From NCBI GenBank assembly GCA_937915545.1, contig CALGIJ010000037.1:1-54878 (forward strand): a stretch of DNA of 54,878 nt, in the 5' to 3' direction. Within the stretch, counting starts at the first letter, position 1. Every line of letters begins with the position of its first letter. Of this stretch, positions 45,929 to 54,878 are shown in pieces. This DNA is from an uncultured Desulfobacterales bacterium (GTDB taxonomy: Bacteria > Desulfobacterota > Desulfobulbia > Desulfobulbales > Desulfocapsaceae). The notes under the pieces are model-generated. The model made no database searches. It saw only the letters and a list, made by a program, of their open reading frames with translations, and had not been told where the DNA came from. Both the position numbers and the translations under genes were made by a program.

Positions 45929-46131
45929 GTGCCATGAAGCCACGATGCAAATTGATAGGAGAGAATGGTAACGTGTTCAACCTGATTGGGCTTACCCGGA
46001 AGGCGTTGAGGGAACATGGAGAGCAGTACTTGCTTGATTGCTTTGAAAAAGACATCAGAAAAATACAAAGGGATGGCGGCACGTATGACGATGTTTTAAG
46101 ACTGATTATGGAGTACGTTGAGGTGGAGTAG
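45922..46131 (+). CDS. small element-associated protein (coupled to DUF2958)
   Basis: 69 residues from an ATG within the upstream gene's end (ATGGTGA). MKPRCKLIGENGNVFNLIGL then RKALREHG and DVLRLIMEYVEVE form a compact alpha/beta protein. Similar small proteins accompany antirestriction-like or DUF2958 genes on mobile elements. Function unknown. It lies 89 bp upstream of the integrase, on the same strand. Confidence 0.65.
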   Translation: MVSAMKPRCKLIGENGNVFNLIGLTRKALREHGEQYLLDCFEKDIRKIQRDGGTYDDVLRLIMEYVEVE

Positions 46132-46220
46132 GGGGCATGACCATCGATCTACGTCATCAACTATGTTTGAAATTCATATAGATATACTATTGCCAACTTC
46201 AATAGAGGGAGGTTTTAGGC

Positions 46221-47957
46221 GTGAAAAGAGCTGTTGGCTACATCAGGGTTTCAACAATGGTTCAAGCGAAAGAAGGGGAATCACTTGATACCCAGAAAAA
46301 TCAGATAGCTGATTATTGTAAATTCAAGGGTTGGTCGTTAGAAAAAATATATGAAGATGCTGGAATTACTGGTGCAAAAGCAGACTCCCGGCATGGTTTT
46401 ATGCAAATGATGGCAGACGCCAAAGCTGGACGTTTTGATATTGTAGTCTTCACAAAACTATCTAGATTTGCCAGAAACTCAAGGGATTACCACCACTATC
46501 AGTACGAACTTGAAAGATCAAATGTTTCCTTATCTAGCATAAAAGAGAATATCGACCCAACTTCAAATAATGGCCGATTAATGGCAGGAATATTTGCACT
46601 CTTGGCTGAATGGGAGCGCGAGATGATCCGCGAGCAAATGGCTGAGAACAAAATCGCTAAATGGCGAGATTTGCGAATGTTTAACGGGCATGCACCATAC
46701 GGTTATGCCTGGAACAAGAAAATATGTAAATTTGAAGAAAATCAACAAGAAGCCGAGGTCCTAAAGTTGATTTTTTCATGGTACACGAAAGTAGGCCTTT
46801 CGATGCGCGAAATTATTCTGAACTTAAAAGGGGAAGGGTACAAGAGCAGGCGCGCTGATTGGACGAATGGCACTCTTGCCGGTATAATGCAAAACCCTTG
46901 CTATTCTTCATGTAAATTGCACACGAACACAAAAATTTACGTCGATGGGAAAAGAACACAAGATGCAAAACCAGAAGACGAATGGATCACATTTGATTTA
47001 CCAAGAATTGTTCCCAAATCACTTTGTGACGAAGTGGCAAAACGACGTGAATTCAACATCTCCAAACAAAAACGAACGACATGGCAAAACAATCATTGGT
47101 TGCGAGGGACGTTAACCTGCGGAAGATGTGGAGCGCGTATGCGCGTTCTTAAGGGTAGCGACAGGATAGATGGTAGTTTCCCAACGTATTACGTATGCCA
47201 CTGGTCATGCTGTTCAGCTAGAGACTTGGAAATTGATAAAAGAGATAGATGTCAGCAAGGGAATGTTCGCACTGACCAGTTAGAGGAATATGTTTGGGAC
47301 CATTTGACTTTTGCTCTTACAGGACAACACCACAACCCAACCAAGGAAAGCGAACTGAAAATAGCCGCTGAGTCCTATTTTGATTACCTTGCAGGAGACA
47401 ATATAAAAGAGCGCATCCAGATTGTTGAAGATAAAAAAAGGCGACTGGAGAACGAGTATAGCAAGAAAATACGTGCAAATGAACGTTTGTTCGAATTGTT
47501 GGAAGATGAAGATATAAACATCAACTCAGTCAGGATAAAATTACGGGATAACGAACAGATAATAGAAACTCTTAAAGAAAGCATTAAGGAGGCGGACAAC
47601 GATTTGCTTGAGCTTGGGGTAATGTTGCACGATCAAGAGAATTTTCTTGCCAATAGAGATATTTTATTTGACATCTGGTCAAATTTACAGGATTTTTCCC
47701 CAGAAGATAAAAAGCGGATGTTTGAAAGTCTGGTTCCAGATGGAGTGAAGATAATAATTGAAACAAACCCCAATCCTGGAAAGCAGCATTTCAAAAAGCT
47801 GGGACCTACTAATGTTCTTTTTGATATTGTGTGGAATTCCTTTATATTTGAATGGTTTAAAGAGGCTGGAAAACTTCCTTCATTATGTCAGAATGGTTCC
47901 CACCATCCTGCCGGAGATGAGCGACGAAGAGATTCTCGAAACGACGCGCATCTATAG
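46221..47957 (+). CDS. large serine recombinase (integrase), element B
   Basis: 578 residues from a GTG with GGGAGG upstream. Resolvase domain: AVGYIRVSTMVQAKEGESLDTQ-type start with catalytic Ser at about 11, FTKLSRFARNSRD and AEWEREMIREQM. Recombinase domain: GHAPYGYAWNKK, VGLSMREIILNLKGEGYKSR. Zinc ribbon LTCGRCGARMRV with later CHWSCC, and a coiled coil at about 395-460. The frame passes through the attachment site at 47902, so the last 17 or so residues (HHPAGDERRRDSRNDAHL part) are comM DNA in another frame. In a circular element it would instead end in left-end sequence. Confidence 0.93.
   Translation: MKRAVGYIRVSTMVQAKEGESLDTQKNQIADYCKFKGWSLEKIYEDAGITGAKADSRHGFMQMMADAKAGRFDIVVFTKLSRFARNSRDYHHYQYELERSNVSLSSIKENIDPTSNNGRLMAGIFALLAEWEREMIREQMAENKIAKWRDLRMFNGHAPYGYAWNKKICKFEENQQEAEVLKLIFSWYTKVGLSMREIILNLKGEGYKSRRADWTNGTLAGIMQNPCYSSCKLHTNTKIYVDGKRTQDAKPEDEWITFDLPRIVPKSLCDEVAKRREFNISKQKRTTWQNNHWLRGTLTCGRCGARMRVLKGSDRIDGSFPTYYVCHWSCCSARDLEIDKRDRCQQGNVRTDQLEEYVWDHLTFALTGQHHNPTKESELKIAAESYFDYLAGDNIKERIQIVEDKKRRLENEYSKKIRANERLFELLEDEDININSVRIKLRDNEQIIETLKESIKEADNDLLELGVMLHDQENFLANRDILFDIWSNLQDFSPEDKKRMFESLVPDGVKIIIETNPNPGKQHFKKLGPTNVLFDIVWNSFIFEWFKEAGKLPSLCQNGSHHPAGDERRRDSRNDAHL
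47902..47906. other. right attachment site (attR) of element B
   Basis: ACCAT, preceded by TTCCC, followed by GC-rich comM (CCTGCCGGAGATG). It is the partner of 25797-25801. The preceding AT-rich bases belong to the integrase gene. Confidence 0.85.
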
Positions 47958-48744
47958 CGTCGCCGGCAAAACCGCTGAGAAATGGGGCGTTGTTGCCAGC
48001 CGGCCATTCCGCGCCCCGCATCATACCATTTCCGACGCCGGCCTGATCGGCGGCGGCGTCCTGCCACAGCCGGGGGAGGTATCCCTGGCCCACAATGGCG
48101 TCCTTTTTCTCGACGAACTGCCCGAGTTCAGAAAACATGTTCTCGAGGTCCTGCGACAGCCCCTCGAGGACGGCGAGGTGACCATCGCCAGGGCCAATAT
48201 GACGCTGACCTTCCCCTCCCGTTTTACGCTCATCGCCGCCATGAACCCATGTCCTTGCGGGTTCTACGGCGACCGCCGCAACAGGTGTAACTGCAACGAG
48301 GCCGAGCGGCGACGCTACACCGGGAAGATCTCCGGGCCGCTCCTCGACCGCATCGATATGCGTCTCGAGGTACCGGCGCTGGATTTTACCGAGATGAGCG
48401 AGGTCACCGCGGGAGAGAGCTCGGCGGAGATCAAGCGCCGGGTCGACACCGCCCGCAGCGTGCAACGGCAGCGTTTTGCAGGTATCAAAGGTGTGCATAG
48501 CAACAGCCATATGACTGGCAGGCTGCAGGAGCGTTTCTGCCGCCTCGACCGCCCCTCGCTGGCCCTGCTGGAAAAGAGTGTTACGCGGCTCGGTTTGTCG
48601 GCTCGGGCCTATGGTCGGGTGCTCAGGGTTTCGCGCACCATCGCTGACATGGAGGGTGCGTCGGACATAAGTGTTGGCCATGTTGCCGAAGCGGTGCAGT
48701 TCTGCCGATCCGGCCATGGTGACGGTCTGCAGTCGTGGGGATGA
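47902..48744 (+). pseudogene. comM: comM 3' part
   Basis: 280 codons reading TILPEMSDEEILETTRIYSVAG and on through SRPFRAPHHTISDAGLIGGG, FLDELPEFRKHVLEVLRQPLEDG (Walker B and sensor region), AAMNPCPCGFYGD, and the C-terminal helical domain ending DGLQSWG. Joined to codon 235 of the 5' part it gives a full-length ComM. It has no start of its own; frames reaching back to 47758 run through integrase DNA. Host-like codon use. Confidence 0.95.
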
Positions 48745-50702
48745 TGAACAAGATACCCTTCATCGACATATTCGCGCTGCTCTGCCTTGGCCTTGCCTGG
48801 CTGCTGGTGTTCTCCTACACGCCTCAAGGGGAGCGTGACCTGCTAGACTATGTCCCGGCGACGGCGATGATCTATGCGCAACAGCGAGAAGGTGGTGATG
48901 CCGTTGAGGAAAAAACTGTCTGGTCTTTGCCTCCGACTCTGCCGTGGCCTCTTGGAGATGACCAATCGTTCCATGCGGTCGGTGAAGTGCTGGGAACGAT
49001 GGTCGGGATACAGCGGCTAGCCATGGAAGGACGTGCGCTTCTGGCGGAGGCTGGCGCTGAGGCAGAGACCCTGGCGGTGGCGCTGTTGCCTGCCGTATCA
49101 CCGACTCCAGCGCTTCCTGAGTTCAGCGCATCGATCATCGATAACCTCGTCTTCTGGATCCGGGTAAACAAAACATCGCATGCTCGTGGCGATTTTTTCT
49201 CACGAATCTCCCGCAACCGCGGTGTGGAGTCGGTTTCCTCCAGCCAATATGGCAGACACCGTATCATGAGGGTCGCCGCCGGTAGCCGTCGTTTGGCGGT
49301 CGTATCGCTTGGCGAGGTGGTGGCCTTTGCCACGGATGAGCGTCAGCTGCGGCGGGCCATCGATGTCTTCGACATGGAAAAGCCTTCGCTGGTTGCCAAC
49401 CACAGGCTAGCTGATCTCGTCCCGAGTGGGAAGCCGGCCCCATGGAGGCTTTTCTACGCCGATATTGCTGGCTGCATTTCTTTATGGCGGCAGATTGGGG
49501 AAGAGGTGGCGTTACCGATACCCGCCTCCTTTCCGGTGACGGAAGTCGTTTACCGCGAGAATCGCGGGGAAGGGCGCATCGGCAGTCTCTTCTTTCTGGG
49601 CGTTGACCCTGCGAAGGTCGGCAGGAAGCAGGCTCGCATTCTTGCCAGAGAAGCTGAAAGCCCCCAAGTTCTTTTTCCGGACATCGATGGCACGATGTTG
49701 TGGCTTTGGTCTAACTCGCTTTACTTCACGGCGCTCTTCGATGGCGAGGAAGAAGACCAGGATGATGAAAGTGTCCGGAGCAACCCTGGGTGCGAAGATC
49801 AGGGAAAACTGACGGGTCGCGACAACGAGAATAGCGATTTCATTGCCGTTCAAAGCGGCGAGGTGCGATGCGCAGACTCTCGCCGGGAGAAGGATGTAGC
49901 TGGTGGCGGTGTGCAGAAAGGCGTCGCCTCTTCTGCCCAAATTCATGATCGCGGGGAGCGAGAGGGGGCTTTTGGCGATGGCCAGGATCGCGATCGGGAG
50001 TCTTCCAGCGCCCAAGCGGAGAATACCCTTCATCCGGCGCTGGAATTGGCGGCGAAGGTGTCAGGTCTGTTCTCCAACGAGGCGCTGATTGTGGCCGATC
50101 AAGGAGAGACCGCCAGCAGACTGGCTCTCCCGGCGGTGCTTCTCACCACCAGAATTGCCGATGAACAGCAGGCCGAGAGCCTGCTCGGCGAACTGTTCTC
50201 ACTGCTGCAGGTGCCGACGTCCGCTGCAACGGCCGGTGCTGCTGCCTATCGATATTGGAGTGACAGCCCCCAGGATGGTCTTTGCCCCCTGTATGGCTTT
50301 TTCGAAGGGCAGCTCTTCATCGGGAATAGTCGCAGCCTGGTGCAACGTCTGTTTGCCGGGAGCGGTGCAGGTCAAGTCGGACTGATCGAGGGGCAGCGGC
50401 GTTTCGCCGAGGCGGATGTGCCGTTCAACGGCCATGCGCTCCTGGTGGCAGACAACCGGAAATTCGTCGATGCGCTGCGTGGGGCGGTGGAGGTGTTCGT
50501 CACCCTAAGCGCCATAGAAGACCGCGAACGTGCCAGGAGGTATCGGACTCTCACAGACGCCCTGCTTTCCCCCTTGTTTCAGGGGCTGCAAAGCTTGCCA
50601 AAGAGCCTGGTACGCCTTGCTTTTGCCGCCGATGCGATTAAGGTGGAGGCGGTGTTTGCGATCGATTCGCAAGAGACAGGGAGTACATCCACCGCCCGAT
50701 GA
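48741..50702 (+). CDS. membrane-anchored hypothetical protein
   Basis: 653 residues (start 48741 or 48744). One N-terminal membrane helix (FIDIFALLCLGLAWLLVFSY) and a long periplasmic part. FWIRVNKTSHARGDFFSRIS, LAVVSLGEVVAFATDERQLRRAIDVF near 190-220, and later LFIGNSRSLVQRLFAGSG and ALLVADNRKFVDALRGAVEV, are a repeated pattern of 'is it zero or set for this entry' strands like those of DUF3352-type proteins. An acidic low-complexity region spans 340-420. The start overlaps the comM stop, so the gene was translated with comM. Function unknown. Confidence 0.75.
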   Translation: MMNKIPFIDIFALLCLGLAWLLVFSYTPQGERDLLDYVPATAMIYAQQREGGDAVEEKTVWSLPPTLPWPLGDDQSFHAVGEVLGTMVGIQRLAMEGRALLAEAGAEAETLAVALLPAVSPTPALPEFSASIIDNLVFWIRVNKTSHARGDFFSRISRNRGVESVSSSQYGRHRIMRVAAGSRRLAVVSLGEVVAFATDERQLRRAIDVFDMEKPSLVANHRLADLVPSGKPAPWRLFYADIAGCISLWRQIGEEVALPIPASFPVTEVVYRENRGEGRIGSLFFLGVDPAKVGRKQARILAREAESPQVLFPDIDGTMLWLWSNSLYFTALFDGEEEDQDDESVRSNPGCEDQGKLTGRDNENSDFIAVQSGEVRCADSRREKDVAGGGVQKGVASSAQIHDRGEREGAFGDGQDRDRESSSAQAENTLHPALELAAKVSGLFSNEALIVADQGETASRLALPAVLLTTRIADEQQAESLLGELFSLLQVPTSAATAGAAAYRYWSDSPQDGLCPLYGFFEGQLFIGNSRSLVQRLFAGSGAGQVGLIEGQRRFAEADVPFNGHALLVADNRKFVDALRGAVEVFVTLSAIEDRERARRYRTLTDALLSPLFQGLQSLPKSLVRLAFAADAIKVEAVFAIDSQETGSTSTAR

Positions 50703-50805
50703 ACACCTTTGCACGGGGGGCAATTACATCCGCAGAGGAATTCTTGCACCGGCTTTTACTGGTCCCCAGATAACAGGATGAAAGCGGAAGAAAAAGGATA
50801 ACGAG

Positions 50806-51165
50806 ATGAGAAAGATCGTCGCAGAGTTAAGGCAGTTGGTGACCTTCAAGAATACCACAGAGATTGGCGATATCGTGCTTATCGCCGCCAAGGAACCGCG
50901 CATGCTCTTTTACGCGCGGATAGACTCTATTGAGCGGGATGTGTCACGACGTGACGAGTGGTGGCATGTCGCCATGACCATTCTTGCCGTGCCTATGCAG
51001 AAAATTACCTGGACCTTGCGCACCGAGCAGATGACCGGCCAGGAAATCTTCACCATGGGAGGTGAGGAGCGGTTCGTGCAGGCTGTGCAATTTGGGGCTC
51101 TGCCCGAAAAACCTCAATCGGAAAAGTCCGAAAAAGTCGCCCCATTTCTCAAACGGATTAAATAG
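50806..51165 (+). CDS. conserved hypothetical protein
   Basis: 119 residues. TTEIGDIVLIAAKEPRMLFYARIDSIERD near 17-45 is a small beta-barrel-like segment; DEWWHVAMTILAVPMQKITWTLRTEQMTGQEIFTMGGEERFVQAV follows, and the tail is Lys-rich. Good GAAAAAGGATAACGAG before the ATG. Host codon use. I do not recognise a named family; it looks like a regulator-size cytoplasmic protein. Confidence 0.7.
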   Translation: MRKIVAELRQLVTFKNTTEIGDIVLIAAKEPRMLFYARIDSIERDVSRRDEWWHVAMTILAVPMQKITWTLRTEQMTGQEIFTMGGEERFVQAVQFGALPEKPQSEKSEKVAPFLKRIK

Positions 51166-52034
51166 ACGGCAGGGCGTATTCCAGGCGCTCACATCTCCCA
51201 GCAACACAAACAATCCCGACTCCCCGGCCTCGCCCTCGAGAAGAGGCCGCCCTCTGTGCTGAACTGCGGTCTAGATAGCTCTCCCGAAGATTCGCAAGAG
51301 TTCGTTTAAGATCCCAAATTACCGTACCTGCCTCAACCGGCGAAGCATTTTCCTGTGCCTGCAGGAACGTGTTCGTCCAGACACGCTCGCAAACCAGAAC
51401 GAGAGCTTTCGGGATTTTGACCACGATCTTTCTGTATATCGCGTTCTCGCCCCTCTTGATCATCAACCCGCCAGCACCCCAGCCGTGAAGACAGCGGCGC
51501 TGCCCTTCTCGGCGAGATCTCTGGCCTAACCTTGAACCATTGCGGCCTCCGCTTTGTCATCTTGCACATCTGTAACGCAGCAGGTGTGGAATCCATAGCT
51601 CTATGGGCTTTATCGCGGTGACCATACACGGTTAGAGAATTCATGCTCCACCTCAAACAATGCACTTATAGCGTGTTAGCAAATATTATGATGTGGTTCG
51701 ATGAACTCCGGCGATTTGCCGGTCGCCGTAAAGACATTTTCAACAGCGGCGTCATCACTATTTGTTGAATTTTTTTTCGGTTACTGCCGCATCGTGAAGA
51801 GTGCTGCGTGACAAGTATTTTTTCTGATGAAGCTGGCGATGGGGGACGATAACCTACATATTTCAGCGAAATAAGCCATTTACATGAAACGACAGGTTTG
51901 GTAAAGAGGTGAAATCCTTGGCTCCTGTCAGGGTGGTGGCGAACGTGTAAAGCTTATCTGCTGTCGGATTGAACGGTAAATGATGCTGCAACAAACGGTT
52001 TTGCGAAGATACTAAAAAGATGAGGATGATAGTT
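51166..52034. other. long non-coding host stretch
   Basis: 870 bp with no credible gene. Minus-strand frames at 51158-51466 and 51333-51665 overlap in different frames, for example LVLVCERVWTNTF and PALVLVCERV-like text, but match nothing I know and may be gene debris. The DNA becomes AT-richer at 51,640-52,030, which should contain the promoter of the next gene. Confidence 0.35.
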
Positions 52035-54269
52035 ATGGCACGGCCAAATATATGTATTGTCTTTGCCTTCATAACGTTTTGTTGTGTGTCATCAGCTCTC
52101 GCTGACAGGGTTGTGTACTCTTATGATGAGTTTCAAAGGCTTCTCGCCGCCGAATACGAGAGCGGCGTCAAATTCACCTACACGTACGACAGCCTTGGAA
52201 ACAGGTTGAGCGAAACTGTCGCCGGCCAATCAAGTGCCACCTACGAAGATGCCGAAGATGGCGACATCGTTGGTTGGGATATCTATGATAACGACCCCGC
52301 CGGGGCCGGCATCGCCAATGTCATCGATGATCGGCGGCCAGGACGGGTAATCCAGTTCACCGGCTCGGGCACGAGTAACGGCTACCGATTGCGTAACGCC
52401 AGCGGCACGTACTGGAACGATGCCCAGCACAAGGTCATCGAGTGGAGCTTGAGCTACGATGAGGACTTCGTTGTCTATATTGCCGCTCAGACGACGAAGG
52501 GGTTTCGCTATATCTATTATACCGCGGCCGAGAACAGCAACTTCGGCAACGCCACCTATATCCACCACGGACTGGGCGGTTCGAGCAAGGATGGAACCTG
52601 GCATACCTTTACCCGCGACCTGGCCTATGACCTCAAGCAGGCCCAGCCAGACAATGAACTGGTCGAAGTACTCGCCTTTCTCATCAGAGGCAGCGGCAAG
52701 GTCGACGATATCAGGACTCTCGCATCGCTTCCCGCCAGCCTCGATACGGATGGAGATGGTGTGACGGATATCGCGGAAATCACCGATTACCACACTTCAC
52801 CCTATGCCGCCGATAGCGACCAGGATGGCATCGAGGACGGCGAGGAGCTGGCCTATTGGGGTAGAAACTGGCAGGCGGATAACGACAATGATGGCTTTGG
52901 CAACCTTGTCGATGCGGATGCGGACGGCGACGGCATTGCCGACGGGGTGGAGTTGCGACAAGGAACCAGTCCCGCTGATGGGGAGCACTATCCTCCCGAG
53001 ATCGTTTATGAGAATGCCGAGAATGGCAAGATTCTTGGCTGGGATATCTACGACGATAATCCCGCCGGGGCAAGCATCGGCAATGTTACCGATGATCAGC
53101 GCCCGGGCCGGGTCATAGAGTTCTCTGGTGCCGGGACGGCGAATGGGTACCGTTTGCGCAATCATGACGGCACCTACTGGAATGACGATCAGTATCGGGT
53201 TCTGCGCTGGAGCATGCGCTATAGCGAGCCCTATGTCATCTATGTCGCGGTGCAGAGCAAGGATGGGTTCCGTTATCTCTATTACACTCCGCAAGACGTC
53301 GATCACCTGGGAGAGGAAACCTATATCCACCATGGCCTGGGTGGGCAGAGCAAGGATGGCAGCTGGCAGACGGTGACACGGGATTTGGCCTATGACCTCA
53401 AAGAGGCGCAACCAGACAACGAGCTGATAGCTGTGCTGGGGTTCCTTATAAGAGGCAGTGGCCGGGTGGATGACATCGCCACCCTAAAGGCAATTCCCGC
53501 TGACCAGGACTCTGACGGCGATGGACTTTCCGACCTTGCCGAGATGGGTGACTCTCTCACTCATCCTTACCGGGCTGACACGGATGACGACGGCCTCTTT
53601 GACGGGGACGAACGGATCTACTGGGGAGATTCGTGGAACGGTGATCTTGATGGTGATGGTCTTAACAATCTCCTCGATGCCGATGCCGATAACGATGGAT
53701 TTAACGATGGTATAGAAGTCATTCAGAAGACCGATCCGGGCAATGAGGCATCCTACCCCTTGTCTCTGCTTTATGAAGACGCCGAAGATGGGGGTACCCT
53801 CGGCTGGGATATCTACGATATCGATCCGCCCGGGGGTGTAATCAGCAACGTCTTCGACCACAGCAAAGGAAGCCGGGTCATTGAGTTGCGCGGTGCAGGC
53901 ACGGCAAACGGCTACCGCCTGCGCAGCGAGACATTGAACTACTGGAACGACACCTATTTCAAGACTATCGAGTGGAGCTTGCGGTATAGCGAGCCGTTCG
54001 TCATCTATATCGCCGTGCAGACCAAGAACGGCTTTCGCTATCTCTATTATACCCCGGCGGCCACAAGTAGCCTCGGTACCGGAACCTATATCCACCATGG
54101 GTTGGGCAACATTCACGATGGCACGTGGCGCAGCGTCACCAGAGATCTGGAAGCCGATCTCAAGGAAGCTGAGCAGGACAATGAACTGCAGGCAGTGCTT
54201 GGATTCCTCATCCGCGGCAGCGGCCGTGTGGATGATATCCGGACGGGCACTCTGCAACGTCAAAAATAA
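52035..54269 (+). CDS. secreted protein with RHS-like start and three long repeats with calcium-binding type 3 units
   Basis: 744 residues from MARPN with GAGGATGAT upstream. Signal peptide to SSALAD. Residues about 26-60 (VVYSYDEFQRLLAAEYESG then TYTYDSLGNRLSETV) are YD/RHS repeats. Then come three copies of a module of about 150 residues: EDAEDG..GWDIYDNDPAG, RPGRVIQF, NGYRLRN, YWND, FRYIYYT, YIHHGLGG, TRDLAYDLK, FLIRGSG.VDDI. The first two copies are followed by thrombospondin type 3-like Asp repeats (DTDGDGVTD, DSDQDGIEDGEE, DADADGDGIADG). Extracellular or surface-located and calcium-stabilised; ligand unknown. Confidence 0.8.
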   Translation: MARPNICIVFAFITFCCVSSALADRVVYSYDEFQRLLAAEYESGVKFTYTYDSLGNRLSETVAGQSSATYEDAEDGDIVGWDIYDNDPAGAGIANVIDDRRPGRVIQFTGSGTSNGYRLRNASGTYWNDAQHKVIEWSLSYDEDFVVYIAAQTTKGFRYIYYTAAENSNFGNATYIHHGLGGSSKDGTWHTFTRDLAYDLKQAQPDNELVEVLAFLIRGSGKVDDIRTLASLPASLDTDGDGVTDIAEITDYHTSPYAADSDQDGIEDGEELAYWGRNWQADNDNDGFGNLVDADADGDGIADGVELRQGTSPADGEHYPPEIVYENAENGKILGWDIYDDNPAGASIGNVTDDQRPGRVIEFSGAGTANGYRLRNHDGTYWNDDQYRVLRWSMRYSEPYVIYVAVQSKDGFRYLYYTPQDVDHLGEETYIHHGLGGQSKDGSWQTVTRDLAYDLKEAQPDNELIAVLGFLIRGSGRVDDIATLKAIPADQDSDGDGLSDLAEMGDSLTHPYRADTDDDGLFDGDERIYWGDSWNGDLDGDGLNNLLDADADNDGFNDGIEVIQKTDPGNEASYPLSLLYEDAEDGGTLGWDIYDIDPPGGVISNVFDHSKGSRVIELRGAGTANGYRLRSETLNYWNDTYFKTIEWSLRYSEPFVIYIAVQTKNGFRYLYYTPAATSSLGTGTYIHHGLGNIHDGTWRSVTRDLEADLKEAEQDNELQAVLGFLIRGSGRVDDIRTGTLQRQK

Positions 54270-54312
54270 CAAGGAAAAATCAGCGTTGCTGATCAGAAGG
54301 GTACCTTCATCA

Positions 54313-54878
54313 ATGAGTCGAACGAACGTGAAATCCATGACGAGACTGTCCTGCGAAAATCCTCTCAGCCTTCTGCCGTATGCGCTGCTCGTGGCAGCAG
54401 CTACAGTGCTCTGGGCGCAGCAATCCATAGCTGCCTGTGGATGCCAGATCGGGGGCAACCAGATCTATATTGTCGGCCAGGAGTTACTCGCCACGTCATG
54501 CCCCCCGACCCCGCATTCCGATGCAACAAATTACACATATGTCATCAATGCCATCAACTGCGATGGGACGAAGTTATCGCAATATGCCCCATACGGGGAT
54601 ACCTCGGGAAGTCCTGCTACCATCACCTCCTTCTATGTCAGCCGAGGGTACCGGGTGATTCGCAACCCCAGTGGTACCCATTTCATCGTCGTACAAAGCG
54701 GAACCTATCCGTTTTCCGGAACAGTGTCCGGTGTGAGCATGGCAGGGAAACCGGCGGGGGTCTACTTTACCGACCCGCCTGAAAGCGCCAATGAGTTCTG
54801 CACCTACCAGCCCCTACCTGACAGGGATGGTGACCATTTTGCCGATTGCCTCGACTGCAGCGTCAGCGATCCAGGGCA
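54313..54878 (+). CDS. secreted protein with calcium-binding repeat, cut by window end
   Basis: 188 codons seen. A long signal peptide contains LLPYALLVAAATVLWAQQSI then AACGCQ. The mature part is Cys- and Thr-rich with SFYVSRGYRVIRNPSGTHFI and then VVQSGTYPF. It ends in LPDRDGDHFADCLDCSVSDPG, the start of a thrombospondin type 3-like Asp repeat. It lies 44 bp after the repeat protein on the same strand and shares its calcium-repeat style, so the two may be co-expressed surface proteins. No stop before the edge. Confidence 0.75.
   Translation, partial: MSRTNVKSMTRLSCENPLSLLPYALLVAAATVLWAQQSIAACGCQIGGNQIYIVGQELLATSCPPTPHSDATNYTYVINAINCDGTKLSQYAPYGDTSGSPATITSFYVSRGYRVIRNPSGTHFIVVQSGTYPFSGTVSGVSMAGKPAGVYFTDPPESANEFCTYQPLPDRDGDHFADCLDCSVSDPG

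Overview
The window is a GC-rich bacterial chromosome broken by two AT-rich integrated elements. The host genes (NrfHA nitrite reductase, LivKHMGF transporter, lpxC/lpxK/lpxB, a Gfo/Idh dehydrogenase joined to lpxB, a molybdopterin-binding protein with a Cys-rich tail, queD) fit an anaerobic delta-type proteobacterium (Desulfobacterota). This is inferred from gene content; no rRNA or tRNA gene is visible.

Layout. (1) Positions 1 to about 8,740 are the right part of element A, which continues off the left edge. It holds a probable restriction endonuclease back to back with a HhH-GPD glycosylase, Sel1-repeat proteins, a small tyrosine recombinase with an iteron array, a Rep-like protein, a full-length AT-rich yjbQ and a large serine recombinase. 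It ends inside the host yjbQ, of which only the 3' part remains. (2) About 8,740-25,800 is host DNA: lpxC, lpxK, livKHMGF, Gfo/Idh-lpxB, nrfHA, a molybdopterin-binding protein, a tviB/wbpO-type dehydrogenase with queD, trmN6 and the 5' part of comM. (3) About 25,797-47,906 is element B, some 22.1 kb, inserted in comM just after the Walker A codons. It carries a fibro-slime/PEP-CTERM protein, a broken IS630 transposase, an HNH protein, a PD-(D/E)XK protein, a class II amidotransferase, a SLOG-type protein, a tyrosine recombinase with the same iteron layout as element A, a replication block (DUF3102-like, CHC2-finger plus AAA ATPase, family A-like polymerase), a secreted nuclease, cassette-like genes with attC-like sites, and a serine recombinase at the right end. 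(4) From 47,902 to the end is host DNA: comM 3' part, a membrane-anchored protein, a small conserved protein, a secreted protein with three long repeats, and the start of another secreted protein.

Elements A and B share a chassis: a terminal large serine recombinase whose reading frame crosses its own attachment site into the host gene, plus an internal 232-residue tyrosine recombinase preceded by three 9-bp motifs at nearly fixed spacing. Their replication and cargo genes differ. Element A also carries an intact, strongly recoded copy of the gene it interrupts, in operon with its integrase. Element B leaves comM split but exactly re-joinable in frame. Several cargo genes in B contain single in-frame stop codons. 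One is a TGA at a conserved cysteine codon, which may be simple decay or a selenocysteine.
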